The translations under genes and the position numbers were made by a program. Positions 23,140 to 38,100 of a stretch of DNA of 64,000 nucleotides are shown here, piece by piece (position 1 is the stretch's first letter; each line of letters opens with the position of its first letter). The stretch covers positions 36,826,001 to 36,890,000 of the forward strand of contig NC_134013.1 of assembly GCF_040712315.1 (NCBI RefSeq). Direction: 5' to 3'. The notes under the pieces are model-generated. The model made no database searches. It saw nothing but the letters and a program-made list of their open reading frames with translations, and was not told the DNA's origin. This DNA is from Castanea sativa. Its lineage: Eukaryota > Streptophyta > Magnoliopsida > Fagales > Fagaceae.

Positions 23140-26100
23140 TTATATAGCTTGTAACTGGGAAAAGGAAATCCGGATTATGGACCCAGAAACTGAGGTAGCA
23201 TGCTTGCACACAAGGGCTTCAGTAGCCTGCTCCTCAGTTTCAAACAGAACCAGGGCCTGCTTCTTCCCATTCATTTCAAAAAGCTTAGAGTTGACGATGG
23301 TGCCGTGTTCTTCCAAGTGGCTCACAATCTCCTCCTCAGTGAGATCCTGGGGGAGAGTGGATAGGTGGATCATTTTTGTGGGGGAGCAGCAGTAGCGGTA
23401 GTTCTTTTGAGCATTACGGTTGAAGCGGTTGAGATTTGAATTTATGTACTCGTGTGTGTCAGCACCTTGGGTTATATTTGGATGCTTTGAAAAGTTGACC
23501 TCCATCGGCTTCTCAAATAGCATTGCTCCCTACATATCCAATTTAAAAGGTATTAGTACCAGCTAAAAGCAAAGATTATTAATCAACGTTGACTCACTGC
23601 AGAAAACGAACTTCACAATTAACTCTCTCACAGTGCTTTCAACAGATTCCTTCAAGTAAATAATGATTGTGACATATCATGTAGGACAATAAGGCCCATA
23701 ATTTGCAACAGAGGGAAAATGAGAAGCAATATTTTAGATGTGACGACCCAAAACTATGAAGTGCTGTTATTCAAAAACTACTGCCACCCAGCCCACCCAC
23801 ACCCCCCCCAAAAAAAAAAAAAACAAAAGTTCACATATACACAAATAATAAGTAGATTTCCCAACCAGTACAAGCCAGAGGCAAGAATGCTACCAGAAAT
23901 ACTAAGCCAAAAAAAATTGTAAGTGGCATGAAATAAAAGGAATGTTGTAAAAGATACAGACAGAACCAGAGATATAAGATCAACTCATTCAATTAAAAGT
24001 AGTTTCAAAATGTAGATTTCAGAACCAGCACAAGCCAGAGCAAAGAATGCTACCAGAAATATTGTAAGCCAATAAGAGTTGAAACTGACATTTAAGAAGA
24101 GGAAGGTTGTCAAAGATATGGACAGAAGTAAGGATATGGGATCAACTCATTCATTATCAGTGGCTTCAAATGACTGAATGCAGCATTCATGTTTTGGAAA
24201 CTGAATGGTTAACAAAGATTTTGATTCATTGATTTTCAGAACTTGGAACAGTGTTTCCATATCCTATTCCATAGTAAAAAAACAGCTGTTGACAACTCAT
24301 GACGAGCAAATCAAAACCCTAAAAAGATCAGTAAAATCATAATCGCCTTTAATTTTAGATTTATGAATTCATTAAACCCAAAAGAAGTATATCAGAACTT
24401 ACAATGAAAATCAAGCTGTAAAAAACTGCAGAGACCAAACAATTAGATCTACAACTCAAACAATGGAAACCAGAAACAAAACAACTACTAGGGACTTAAT
24501 TGGAAAATAAAGAACTCCCATCTTTGGTGCATATGTTGGCATTGCCTTGATCATTTCATAGGCTTGGAAGAGCAAATTTTATCCTTAACACAGCACAGAT
24601 AACAAAACAAAGACTCCTCACTTTGACACTCCCTTCCATGGATTCTAGTGTTTCTTCCAATCCACATGTGGTAAAATATATGTGCAGTCCAGGCAAGATT
24701 AATGACAGGAACATGGAAACATTTTCTTTTCAAGTCTGTCATAGCCCATTATAACTCCCTATCCCATGAGCCAAATTTCTAGCTTTTTTTATTGGTAAGT
24801 TATACACCCAATGGTTTTCAACCCACAACCTTGCACTCCACTCATTCATGTGGGAGGAACACATGCATTTGAGCAGCTAGCTAAGTAGTGGTAGCTTTGG
24901 TGCAACACAGCCTAAAGCATGCCTTGCAACCCTATGCAAGAAGCTGGAGTACAGTTAGTAGCTTTATGAAGTATTTCAGTGTTTTTTTTTTTTTTTTTTT
25001 TATATAAGTATGAAAATTTTATTGAAAACAAAACAGATCCAAGTACACTTGAAATGTACTATGGGTACAATACAATCAAGATCCCAAATTAAAATGATCC
25101 AAAAAATCAGAAATAGAAAAACAATAAAACGTTTGTAAAACTAAACTCCACTCGAGTAAAGTATGAAAGAAAAAGGACTTAATCTTGAGAATAGAACATT
25201 CACATCCCTCAAAACTTCTAGCATTCAGTTCCCTCCAAATACACCACATTATGCAATGCGGCACAAACCTCCACAAAGCAATATTGGATTCCAAACAAGC
25301 TAAACACCATTGTCCATTATTCACACACTATATAGGCAATGAAGAAGAAGATAATTCCTTATTCCCCACACCATATGCACATACAAGATACAACACCAGT
25401 CTATAACCATAATTCTCCTCTTCTGAAGATTATCTAGAGATAAAATCTTACCCAAAGTGGCAGACCATGAAAACAATGGCTACACTAGGAGGGACCTTTG
25501 CTTGCCACACCAATTTCCAAGGGAATGACATGACATTAGAAGGGGATACAGAATGATTACATCCACGAACCTCAAAACCTTAACTCTTAGCCGACTTCCA
25601 GCAGATTTTATCACAACCATCACCTAACATAGAGGTGGAATAGATCATGTCCATAAACAGATTTGGTTAACTGTTAATTAGGCCTTGTGCCAACTGGTGC
25701 AAGTCCACGTGCTGAGTTAGTTAGAGATCTCAAGAGCTAGTACTTGAGCCTAGCTTGAATAAATAGCCCATTGCTGCACTTGGAACTCAGTTTTGATTAG
25801 AATACGTATTTTAGCCTAAGTGCTAGTTTCCAAGAGAGTGCTCTTGAAGAGTTGAATTCTCATTCTTGCGCTCTAAACAACTTAGCCTTTGATTTCATTT
25901 CAATTCCTGCTTGACTATTGTTTTGTTTACATCAGGAGAGCCAATCAATCTAGTTAATGAACATAATAAATCAGCAATCCATTTTTCACAAATTTTCAAG
26001 TGAAGAAAGTCTTCAACTTGGACTCACAAGATCAGCTCTTGCAAATCAAAATTGACATTGCATTAGCCAATATGAAAACCAAAAAGTTGAAACACAAACT

Positions 26101-29100
26101 ACCATCCGTATTTTTCACTATTTTTATTCCAGAATTTGGAGACCCCGTAAATCAATGTAAATGGGAAATTTTTTTTCTGACAGGTACTGTCATTATTAAG
26201 TTCTGTCAGTAAAAAGTGAGAAAGAAAAAAGGGTATTCTAGGTCCTATAGAGTTCCACTTGAACAGTTAGACCAAAATATCAAGACACAACTGTAAGAAA
26301 ATGTGTCCACAAATCCTGCAAGGTCTTGTATAGTGTATACTAAGAACATAACTTGATTCCTTCGTCAGATCTATTAAATTGACGTGGTACGGAAATCAGT
26401 GACAAAAAGACAATTGAATCTTATTAATCACAGTTTAATGAAATAAATATTAAGATACATATTTGGAAAATATATACAAACCTCACCTTCAAAAAGTTAA
26501 CTGCCAGTTCAGCCTGCAAGCCATCTCCCATCTGAATGAGTGCATGATCTGGTTTATTGCGGAGAAGTTTAATTCTCACAATGTTTCCATATAAGGAGAA
26601 AAGGTTGAAGAGCTTATCCTCATCTATTCTCTGAAACAAAGGATTGTAATACATGAAGACAAGAGTTGAGCAAAATCTTTTAATTAAATAAAAATAAAAA
26701 TAAAAATTTCTTACATCAGGATTGAGATTGGAAACAAGGACTGTACACCTGTCATTTGTCCCACTTATTCCAGGAGGCAAACCTCCTCCAAAGGCAGCCG
26801 CAATGGCTGCTGCATTGGCCATCTAGATTTTGAAAAGAAACAAAATGTCCAATCAGGTGCATGTTTAGGGAAAAATAAGTGCAACTACTAAAATACACAT
26901 AATTAAGGAAAACTGCAAGGTGTGTTAAAGATGGGGGAGTCTCATGAAGTTAAAGAAGTTGGAATAATTGTCAAAACAAGGGTCAACCAAAACCCATATC
27001 TGCTAGCAAGATCCTATGCTCAAAAAAGAGGTATTGCAATTTTTTTGATAAGTAGATAATGCCTCCTTGAAGAAAATAAAAATTAAACAAGTAACCAAAG
27101 CACGCAACCAGTGTACTAAGGAGCCAGAAATGCAGCAAAACTACAGTGCATGAAAAGTACAACAATCAAGCAAGTAGGCTAAAGAATTAAAAGTAAAAAA
27201 TAAAAATAAAAAAAAACCAAAGCACTTGTCCACTCAAACAAAGTCTGGAAGAAAGACAGCTTCAAGTCAGGAATTAATCTCTCACTTCCTCAAAAGTACG
27301 AGCATTCCATCTCCCACCAAATACCCCACATAAGACAATGAGGGATCATAACCCAAATCACTGCAGATTTATGCCTGTTGAACTTGCTCGACTAGCTAGC
27401 TAGTATTGCAGTTAAAACTCCAATACTAGGGGATGGAGAAATGAAAAATGCTGAAATTGAGTGATGTCGCCACAAGCCTTCTGAGCTTTAAATATGGGAA
27501 AAAATATATTCTTATGGCATGATAGATGGCATCGAGATGGGGCCCTATAACTGAAGTATTTTTATAGGGTCATATATGATGCAGCAAGCAGACTTGATGC
27601 TGAGGTTAATAGTGTACTTAATAACAAGAATTGGATCTGATATCAATCCAAAGCAAATTATGCTTGGCGGAGGCATGGAGCTGAAAGAAGGGGACAGGGC
27701 TATCCAGTCTGCCTCTAGATCAGGCATATTCACATGTGCAGCATCCTGGGAGGAACTGAGAACAAAGTATGAAGAAGTGCCATGGCAGAAACTAATTTGG
27801 TTTCAAAGCACATTCCTAAGCATGCATTTGTCAGCTGTTTGGCACTCAAGAACAGGCTTTCTACAAGAGATAGGATGCTGCAATTGGGTTATACAGGTGA
27901 CACTGCCTGTATCTTCTGTGGAATATGCATTGAATGCAAGAGCCATCTCTTTTTTTGATGCTCTTTCACCAAGAGAATTTGGAGGTCATGGGAGTTTGTC
28001 TAGTTTCTAATGCTCAGTCAGCACGGGATGAGCTGATAGGTTGGGGATCAGAAACCTGAAAGGTAGAAGCTTATGAGCTTCTCCATTTAAGCTAGCTAGG
28101 GCCTAGGTGGGAAGCTGTTTATCATTTACAGCTTCATAAGGAAATTCAAAACCCATGCAACGAAGATAAACAATGAGGAGCAAAGAGTTAGAAGCATAAA
28201 TCATGCCAGAGCATGGATAGAATACTAAGGAGTTGGCTGCAATTCAATTCTAAATAGTCTTGTGCTGAGTTGGGGAATTTACCTCACTGTAATTCAAAAT
28301 AATTCTTCCTAACTACGAAAGATCATTGTAGAATCTGGGTGTATCTTAACCTAAGGGTCAGGCTTTGAGTGTATCTTTGGATCCTTTGCTCTGAGTGTTT
28401 GGAATTGTACAATGTTAATGAGAAGAGAAAATATGGGTGAAAAATGGAGCCATTTTCCATAAAGCCCTCACTCAATCCATTACACATATAGAAAGAAAAA
28501 AATTACAAAATATAACAAAGAATATTCTGATAGTGACAGGTAAAGACACCTCACCAACAGTATCTTCTAGAAGTGTCTAGAATAGGGACAACTCACTAGG
28601 GATACCTCACCAATGGAATCTTTCTAGAAGAATACAATCATAGCATTCTTTTCCTTTCGAACATATCTTTCTAACATACAAGTCATTTCATTTAACAATA
28701 AACTGTTGGTTTATCACCACATAAAAAAAAAAAACAAAAAAAAAAACCACTCCCTACCTCCCTCCCCCAAACTCACCCACATGCACCAAACAAAAAAGAT
28801 ATAACAAAATAAATAGGTCTTCTCAATTGCCAAGACTTTTAAGTAGATTTTATGATGAGTCTATAAGAATGAGTCCATTGTATGCCAGGATATGAAAAGC
28901 TTGATTTCTTTTCTTTTTTAAGTAAAGAAAATTTTATTCGAAGTCATAAAAAGGAGTCACCCAAGTATACAAGAAGTATGCAGCAGGGGACCAAAACAAT
29001 CAAATACAAAAATAACAAGCATCCATCAAATCATAAACTGAAAAAATAGAATGACCTTCTATGATAGACATCCAATCCGATAGTGTTTTAAAAAAGAAAA

Positions 29101-32100
29101 GTTTTAAGGCAATCATAATACATTTATAATTAAAATTTTAATTCAAACAAAGACTTGATAGAAAAGGAGAATAGTCAATCTGCGACATCCCATATTATCC
29201 ACCACAAAGATATAAATAGATAGCATCCTCCAACTCAGATGATTATCTCATTCAAGACTTCTTCATGGCCTGATCAATACTCACCTGTGGAAATGGAACT
29301 GGAAGACATTAAAAAGAAAAAAGTCATCAGTAAATGGTTGAAGAACACAAAATACAATTAACTTGTTAAAACAATTTACAACTGTCAAATTAAGCACCTG
29401 CTCGTCCAGTAGCTTGAAGGGCATACATGCCTCCTGCATCCCCATACCCCGGCTATCACATGATGGAACAAAAAAAATTAGAATAATAGGCAAAGGACAA
29501 CATTTTTACAAATGCGTATAACATCAACATCAAAGGACAAAAGCACATACTTGTGATGATCTGCCTTTCTGTTCTGTAGGTAGATTTGGGTTAGTGAAAT
29601 CCCTACGCAATGATGGACAAATTCATTAATTTAGCACCAATGAAGGATTAATGTCAAAGAAATAGAGTAATTGATTTCATAATCCACATGCTCCCACCCA
29701 CCTTGAACGCTCATTATTGTAGTTTACTTGCAACTCGTCAAGGCTTGGATCATGAAAAAAAAGGGGGGGAAAATTAATCTCCAGAACAGATGAATAAACA
29801 ATAATGAAAGAACAAGCATACACCCAAAGACACAGGCAAGCTGACAACAAGCTTTGGGAACCCAAATACATGCAAAATGCAAACTGATAAAAGGTTTAAA
29901 CCTACTTCGAGTACTGAATGTCCAGCTGACAGCAACCATCATAAATATTACGTCCCTATAACATAACACCAACAACAATTAAAACTATTTTGGAAATCAA
30001 GCCAGGATTTAGACATCAAGAAAACTTCCAGTTCATAAAAAACAATACCTGAAGTGCAGTTCTAGCTACAACAGCACTCTGACGTGATTGATACTGAATG
30101 AGGGCTTGAAAACCTACATAGTTTTGCACACAAAAGATGAAAGGCTATTAGAAACAAAATAAGACAGCATGAATATTTCTATTAGAGCGACCTTTCTCAT
30201 TCTAGATTACAAGGAATATGATCATGCAAACAACAGTAAACCCACTACATCTTTAAAAATTATAACTGCAAGCATTTCTTATCTAAAAAGCAATTTATAG
30301 GGGCCATTCTGATGCCAATTATGAGATTAATTAACATGGCTCTTTTCCACAGAACAACATTGACCCATCCAGCTGTAAGACAAATGTAATATAAAGAGAG
30401 ACAAAGGAAGAAAGAAAGAAAACTTGAAGAGGCTGACCAGCTGACTTCTGAAAAGTGACGATCTTCTCCACAAATCCATGCGGAGAAAACACTTGATGCA
30501 GCACGTCCACTGTTATTGGATATAGCATGTGGTGAATTGTAACTAGGAGAATTCGATTTGGCTGAGCATCCAGATAGTGCCCGGCAGCAAAACAGGATAG
30601 ACAGGAGAGAGAAGAGAATAAATAGAGGAATATAGATAGAGAAAAAGATCCAGAGAAAATAATAATCTACTATGTAAAGTAGAGATTGCCAAAAAAATGG
30701 TCAAGATGAAATGAAAAGGTAAACAAGAGAAAATAAAACGTGAGATATTAAAAAAATAAGAAAGAAATAAAGAAAATGGTTGTTTTAATTCAAGCCAAAC
30801 AATTATCCTCACCAAAAAAAAAAAATTCCTCTTTCTCTTCTGATATACTATCATGTTCAAAGTTCAATGAAAAGCACAGTAGAAGCAAAGCAGTAACTGT
30901 GTGCATAAAGCACATGAATAACATTCCTTAGATAACCTTTAGAAAGGTATCTCAGCGAGAGTAATTGAATAAGCAATATAATACGCAGTCAACAGACAAG
31001 AAACAGTTATCCTCACTATCATGCAATTTTTCTTTTTCTTTTCTTTTCTTTTTTCTTTTTTGGGGATAAGGATCCACCTTATTATTGCGTTATCAGCAGA
31101 CAACAAATTATTCTTATTAGAAAAATTACTTTTACTATTTATGCAGGAAATTAGTAAAAATTATTTTGGCCACAGAAAAGTTTCTATACACGTTGCTTTC
31201 CTCCATAAACATAACAAGGGATATGAATTATACTTCTCAAATAATAATTACAAATGTACCAACCTCATCTCCTCGTCCTTGAGTGTTTTGATCCATTGTT
31301 GTTAGTTCCTGATGTGATGAGAACTGGACATAAACATTCCTCCCCCTGGGGCGAAACAAAAGGAGAGTTAAATCATATATGAAATCTTGAAATTAGACTA
31401 ATTTGGAAACAAATTGTGCATTAATAGCCCTGCAGACTAAGGTGATAGTAAAATAATAAAACCTATCACAAAGAAATCAAATACCAAAGTAAACAATAAG
31501 CTATAACTCAAATGGTACTTCCTCTTCTCATAAGAATGGATGGGTAGTGAGGTCATGGGTTCAAAACCCATTGGATGTGTAACTTACCAATATTTTTTTT
31601 TAAGTAAACAATCTATTATACCTTATGCTTGGCTGGACATTTGCATAGAATTGCAGAGCACTAACTGCTGAAGGAATATCTTGCATTTGGATAAGAGCCT
31701 GCATGCATGGCAGAGACAAAACAAAATGTGTCAGATCTATGGTTTGGCTCAATTTAAAAAATAAAAAACCTGTCTCTACCACGTTTTGCACCAAGTCACA
31801 ACCTGATTTTTTGCTCGAAGCATCACAAGCTTAGTTATGACTCCAAATGGCTGGAATAGCTGAAGCAAATCATTCTGGTATGGATAATTTAAATTGGGTC
31901 AAAGACGTAATTATCCAAGATACAAAATCTGTAAAATATATATAGACGAGTACATGAAAATAAATGTAGAACACAACAGGCAAAAGTATAACATGTAACA
32001 CATTTAAATTTTTATTATTTTTTAATAAAGTTGTGATGCCCCAGATTAATTAGATGTTGATTGAGTGTGTGCGGTGTGGGTGTGTGCTAAGTCTCACATT

Positions 32101-35100
32101 GAGCATATCACATGTGCTGGGTTGATCTAGGCTTTATTAAAAACTACAAGGAGCCTCAATTGTGACTAGACTTGTCCTTTTGAAGTATAGTGTAGATATG
32201 GCTAGCGCTTGTCTTTGGGTGTTACAAAATGGTATCAAAGCTCTAGGTTTGATCCTTGGGATTGTCTACATTAAAAAAAAATTGAGCGGGGTAGAATTTA
32301 GGCAATTTGGGATACGTCCTATGGTACATAAAAGTTGAGTTTCTTAACAATTTTGATTGAATTAGGATTTTCGTAACGTGCTAGTGTATATTGGACATAG
32401 GTTAAGTTGCCACCACGCAATAGGAGACTCATGGACATTAGCAACAACTCTTGTAATGATGGGAATTAGCAGGGCAAATGTCAAGAACCTAGGCTTAATC
32501 AAGGTCAACCACCAAATATATTTCAGTTGATGCAAACCTTAATTGGGGTAATTTAGCAGCAAGCCACTACTGGGGATAACTTGACTAGAATGATGGAGCA
32601 GTGCCAAGGTCACCAAGGTGGAATGATTGAATTTAAGAGATTCACCTCCAACTTTTGAGGGAGCCATTGAACCTATGGAAGTAGAGAAATGGATGACTGT
32701 AAAGGAAAAGGTTTTTAGAGTGCTAAAATGCTCTAAGGGTGAAAAGGTGGGTTATGCCACCTACATGTTGCGAGGAGATTAGGATTGGCAGAAGCTAGAA
32801 GAAAACAAGTGTTGCCAAGAGTTAGAACCATGCACTTGGGAGGTTTTTAAGGCTGCACTTTATGATATATACTTTCCCTAGAGTGTTTGCTTCTAAAAAG
32901 AAAATGAGTTCATTAAGATGAAATAAGGAAACTCAACAATTGCCAGAAGCAGAATTTGCTAGTTAGCCAAATTTGCTCCTGCATTAGTGGCAGATGAAGA
33001 GAGCAAGGCCCCAAATCAATCAGAGAGTGTTGCTATTTGAGTTGACCATCTTAGCAAATTCTGCTGCATACTGGGCATCATGTTTCCTTGTTCTCGCTGA
33101 ATGAACTCATTTTCTTTCTAAAAGCGAACACTCTTGGGAAAGTATTTCTCAAAAAATGCAGCCTTAAATACCTTCCAAGTACATGATTCTAAATCTTGGC
33201 CACACTTGTCCTCTCCAACTTCCACCAATTATAAGCATCTCCTCACAACATGTAGGTGGCATAACCCACATTTTTACCCTAAGAATTTTAGCAATCTAAA
33301 CACCTTCACCATTTCAATTATCCATTTCTGCTTCCATAGATTCAGTGGCTCCCTTAAAAACTAGAGGAGCTAATCTCTTAAATTCATCGACTCCACCTTG
33401 TTGACCATAGCATTGCTCCATCATTCTAGTCAAGTTATCCCTAGTAGTGGTTTGTTGCTATATCTCCCCACTTAAGGTTTACATCAACTGAAACATATTT
33501 AGTGGTTGGCTTTGGTTAAGCCTATAAAAAGTGTTAGCCACATCTACGCTATACCTCAAAAGAATTAGTCTAGTCACAATTGAGGCTCCTTAGTTGTTAC
33601 TAAAGGGCATATCAACCCATTATATACTCGATGGGACTCATCACACACTCACACAACATCCTCTTAATCAAATCTGGGGCACCACAATCTTCCCCAGTTA
33701 ACAAAAAAAAGTTCTAGTCACATCTGCGCTATACCCTAGTCTAATCATAATTGAAGCTCTTTGTAATTGTTAATAAAACCTAGATCACCTGGTACATGCT
33801 CAATGTGGGACTCATCACACACCCACACATCACATACTTAATCAATATCCAATCAAATATAGGGCATCACAAAAGGTGACTTAAAATTCTTAGTCCTTAC
33901 CAAATTATATAACAATTATTTTGTTCGTTAGTTGCGCTTGGCACTTGATTGTGCATTAAAAATTAAATTAATGCCCCCCATAATTAGTGGTTCCCACTGA
34001 TTAAAACTACAAAGTAATGCTACCAATATTAGGAAACGCATCAATGACCCCTAATGAAATGAAAACCTTATGACCCATATCAGTTATAGAATAATCAAAT
34101 TTATATACAACATTAACTTTCAATATAGTATGTTTGAATCAACTCATCTTAGAACTTTATACTTTTTACTCCCAATCCATGTTGCAAGAGCATGCATATA
34201 TGTAATACAAATAATATATTTTGACTGCAAGAAGCTTAAAAGGAAAGTAAATAGGGAAACCCTCAAAAAGGTTAGATTTTTGTATAATCTCTTAAGTTCA
34301 AAGTACAAGAAGAGATTATTGTAAATTTGATTTCTCTTTTGAGTTTCATATCCTCCACTTCAATGATCAACTCTTTCAATCTTCCTATTTTCTATGTACA
34401 AATACACATTGAACATATGTTGAATAAAGAAGAATGGCAGATAAGTAAAAATTATGGTGAAATTTTTCTTTCAACAATTATCTCAATCTTTAATCTACTA
34501 CTACATAATTTCTTTAGTAATTTTAAACGTAGTTGTTGCAATTTTTACTTCTTTTTTTATGATATATCTTACCAGAAAGTGTTCCTATGAGTTAAACAAT
34601 AGTAGCCATTCAAGGCCCCAACTTCGTTCTATTTCTTCAATATAAATGGGTATGTTGAAAATTTGGAATTTGGGACTACGGAAGCACATTCACACCAAAA
34701 GAACTAGAAAACATCCACACAAATCATAAAATTTAACGTGGTTCAACCAATTCATGCTTACTTCCATGGACAACACCAACCAAAATCTACTATCAACAAC
34801 ATAGATTACAACTAAACTTAATCAAGTTCCACAAACACAAAATAACCTGAAACTCTAACTCTGAATACCACTCACACTCAACACTCTCACAAGCCCAAAA
34901 CCCTAATGTACCTAATGGAAAGCCACGCAAGAGTCCTAGAAAGCCTCAACCTAATCCTACATACCTAACTATTCTTGGAGATAAGCATAACAAGAGTCCT
35001 CCTGCTATGCGGAGGAGGAGTTGTTGCCGAAATCTTAAGAGTTTGAGTTCAAATTGCTTCTTATCTTCATCTTTAATTTATCTTATCCTTAGTTTGAATG

Positions 35101-38100
35101 TTGAAGTAGTTGATTATTTAAATAAATGATGTAGGCAGTAGGCTGATCATTGATGAATTTTGAATTGTCTTGTGGTTTGTCTTCCACCCAAAGGAAGTCA
35201 TTTATCAATTCCATCTTTGTTTCCATCAACTTGGTATCCGAGCATGGCCACCAACAAGGACCGGATTGAAAAATTGGAGTCAAACATGCAAGAGCTAAGG
35301 GAGAGTGTGCAGAAGATGACGACGGAATCTCAAGATCTTGGCTCATCTGTACGTGAACTCAAGGAGTTGTTGCCTCAATCTCGGGACAATTCAGCTTCTC
35401 ATTCATCTTCGAAGCTAGAGGAACCAGAGTCGTCAACACAGTGGAGAAAGACTTTCCCAAACATCCGGGGTTAGAAGTGCAATGAATGATCAACCTTGGC
35501 CTACCAAGCTGGATTTTCCACGTTACTAAGGAGATGATCCAACAATATGGCTTGATCGCGTGATGCAATATTTTGACTACCAAGGAACACGAGAAGAACG
35601 TAAAGTGGTCTTGGCTGCTTTTCATTTGGAAAGGGAAGCAAATCAATGGTGGCAGTCGATAAAGAAAGTGTATCGCGAGGAGAACAAGGTGGTTGCTTGG
35701 GAAAAATTCAAAAAGGAGTTGTTGGTCCAATTTGGGCCAACCGAGGCAGATGACTTTGAAAAAGCATTGTCCCAAATATGTCAAAGTGGGACACTTAGGG
35801 AGTACCAACGGGAGTTTGAAAGGCTTGCTATTCGTGTTGATGGTTGGCCACAAAAGGCATTGGTGGGGGCATCTATGGGTGGATTGAAGGAAGAAATTGC
35901 TTCAGAAATTCGAATGTTCAAACCAAAAACACTCACTTAGGCCATAGAGTTGGCTAGAATCAAGGATGAGAGCATGAACAAGTAACGACGACAAAACAAG
36001 TTTGGCAACCCACAAACAAGCTCGGCAACCAAAACAGTACAAAAGACCATTTCTTCTAACACATTTGGATCAGCGGGGCGAGCAACTGGGATTGGAGGTA
36101 CTGGATCTGGAGGTACCAGAAAAATTTCTTGGGAAGAAATGCAAAAACAAAGAGAGAAAGGGCTATGCTTTAGTTGCAATGAGAAATGCACACCGGGGCA
36201 TCGTTGTGCAGCCTCACAAGCTCTTCTTACTGAAGTCTGTCCACAACAAGAATTCGTAGAAGAGTCCTTTGACAAGCTGGAGGAAGGAGTTGTGGAGGAT
36301 CATGAGGACTGTAAGGAAGAAGCTCCACTCATTTCCCTACATGCAATTGCAGGTTGCTCGAGCCCTCGAACCATGCAAGTCAAGGCCAAGATCGGGAAGA
36401 GAGAGCTGGTTGTCCTTATTGACAGTGGGTCAGCTCATAACTTCATGGATCAAAAGCTGACTCATTCACTTGGATTGGCTGTCATGCCCATTACAGAGTT
36501 TAATGTGAAGGTTGCAAATGGAGAAAGCCTAGTCTGCAAAGAAAGGTATGAGCAAGTTTCCAGTACTATCCAAGGATTTAAATTTTCCACTACTTTGTAT
36601 TCTTTACCATTCAATGGACCAGATTCGGTATTGGGTATACAATGGTTGGAGTTTTTTTTTTTTTTTTTGATAGGTAATCAGAGAACTAATATTTATGAGT
36701 AAAAATGAATAGTACAAGATGTTCATGATGATGAACAATAAGAAACAAATGAAACAAAAAGCAAAACAAAAGAGAGGGAAATCAGAAAGTTAATCTAAGG
36801 GAAAACATAAACTCTGCAAGAGACAAAGAATCAGTAAAGCCCCAACAACGAGACCACTTAAAAAAACTACGTTGGCATAAAACCTTTTAACTCATCCAAC
36901 ATCTTCTCCATGTTCTCAAAGGAGCAACGATTTCGTTCCAACCAAACAATCCACATTAAGCACCCTGGAATCAAATTCCAAATATTCAAGTTATACTTCC
37001 CAAGCCACTGATGCCAACAAGATAACAATCCCACCACTGATCTTGGCATAACCCAATGAATACCAAAAGCCTGAAACATAAAATTCCATAAAGTATGTGT
37101 AACAGGACAATGAAGAAGAAGATGGTCTACCGACTTTCCATCACAACAACACATAAAACATCGATTTACCAAAGGGCGAACCCTAAGCATGAGATTATCC
37201 AAAATGAGAATCCGATCATGAGCAACTATCCACAAGAAGAAAGCCACTCACTTAGGAATCTTTGGTTTCCAGACACCCTTCCAAGGAAACAAAAAATTCG
37301 GAGTACCTTGAATTGCTTGGTAATAAGATCGGGTGTCAAACTTACCATCACCTTTGAGCCGCCAACAAAGAGTATCCCTCCTATCACCCCGAGGAGTACG
37401 AGGTTGGATAAACTGAAGTAGAGAATAAGAAGCAGCTAGCTCCCAATCTTCAAAAACTCTAAAAAAACCTTAAATCCCAAAGTCTAATAGTACCTTCTCC
37501 TGAAAGCCAGAAAACCTCAGAGATGCAAGCATCCTTGGCATCTGAACACACATAGAGCTCAGGATAGAGACCTTTTAGGGTATTATCCCCAATCCACCTA
37601 TCATGCCAAAAGCGGATACGGGTGTCTTCACCCACTACAAAAGATAGATGCCTAGAAAACTCTCCCACCCTTCATGAATGCTTCTCCAAAGGCCACATCC
37701 ATGAGTCCTCCTGCACACTTTCGTACACTACCCCCCTTGACCCTCACCATATTTTGTGAAGTTGTTAGGACCAGTAGAGTGTGATTGGAAGAAAATGACG
37801 ATGAAATTCCTATGGGAGGGTGTGTCATATGTCATCAAATCCTCCTCTGTTAACCCCATTAAGGAGGTGGCAATGCAAAGGTTAGAGCGAGATGTGCAAG
37901 GTGGTGGGGAGTTATTTGCTATCATGCAGAAGGGTGAAGACCATGTTGGAGGTTCTATTGTTCCAGCAGAGTTACAACCCTTGCTTCATGAATTTCATCA
38001 GGTATTGGAAGAACCTAGAACACTACCTCCTTCTAGAGAATTTGACCATCAGATTCCATTAAAAGAAGGGACTACACCAGTCAATGTGAGACCTTACCAC

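Larger units (their letters stand above)
32032..33871. mobile_element. LTR-retrotransposon remnant arranged as a head-to-head palindrome
   Basis: Plus arm: a 195-bp LTR (32032-32226, TGTGATGCC...GTTACA), a primer site TGGTATCAAAGC (32230-32241) and broken gag (about 32460-32990). Minus arm: the same gag inverted (about 33050-33390), then the inverted LTR (33531-33685) and a second inverted LTR copy (33711-33871). Matching motifs include GGGTTATGCCACCTACATGTTG (whose reverse complement starts at 33240) and GAAAATGAGTTCATT. The minus arm is shorter between gag and LTR. No pol is present. Confidence 0.8.

Noticed and set aside
26424..26822. Single 132-codon ORF as one PTB3 exon
   Set aside because: It runs through an intron (26631-26714) in frame by chance. 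Splice sites and the known family sequence require two exons, 26715-26822 and 26487-26630.
35359..35853. 164-codon minus ORF over the gypsy gag
   Set aside because: It is antisense to readable gag motifs and has no similarity of its own.
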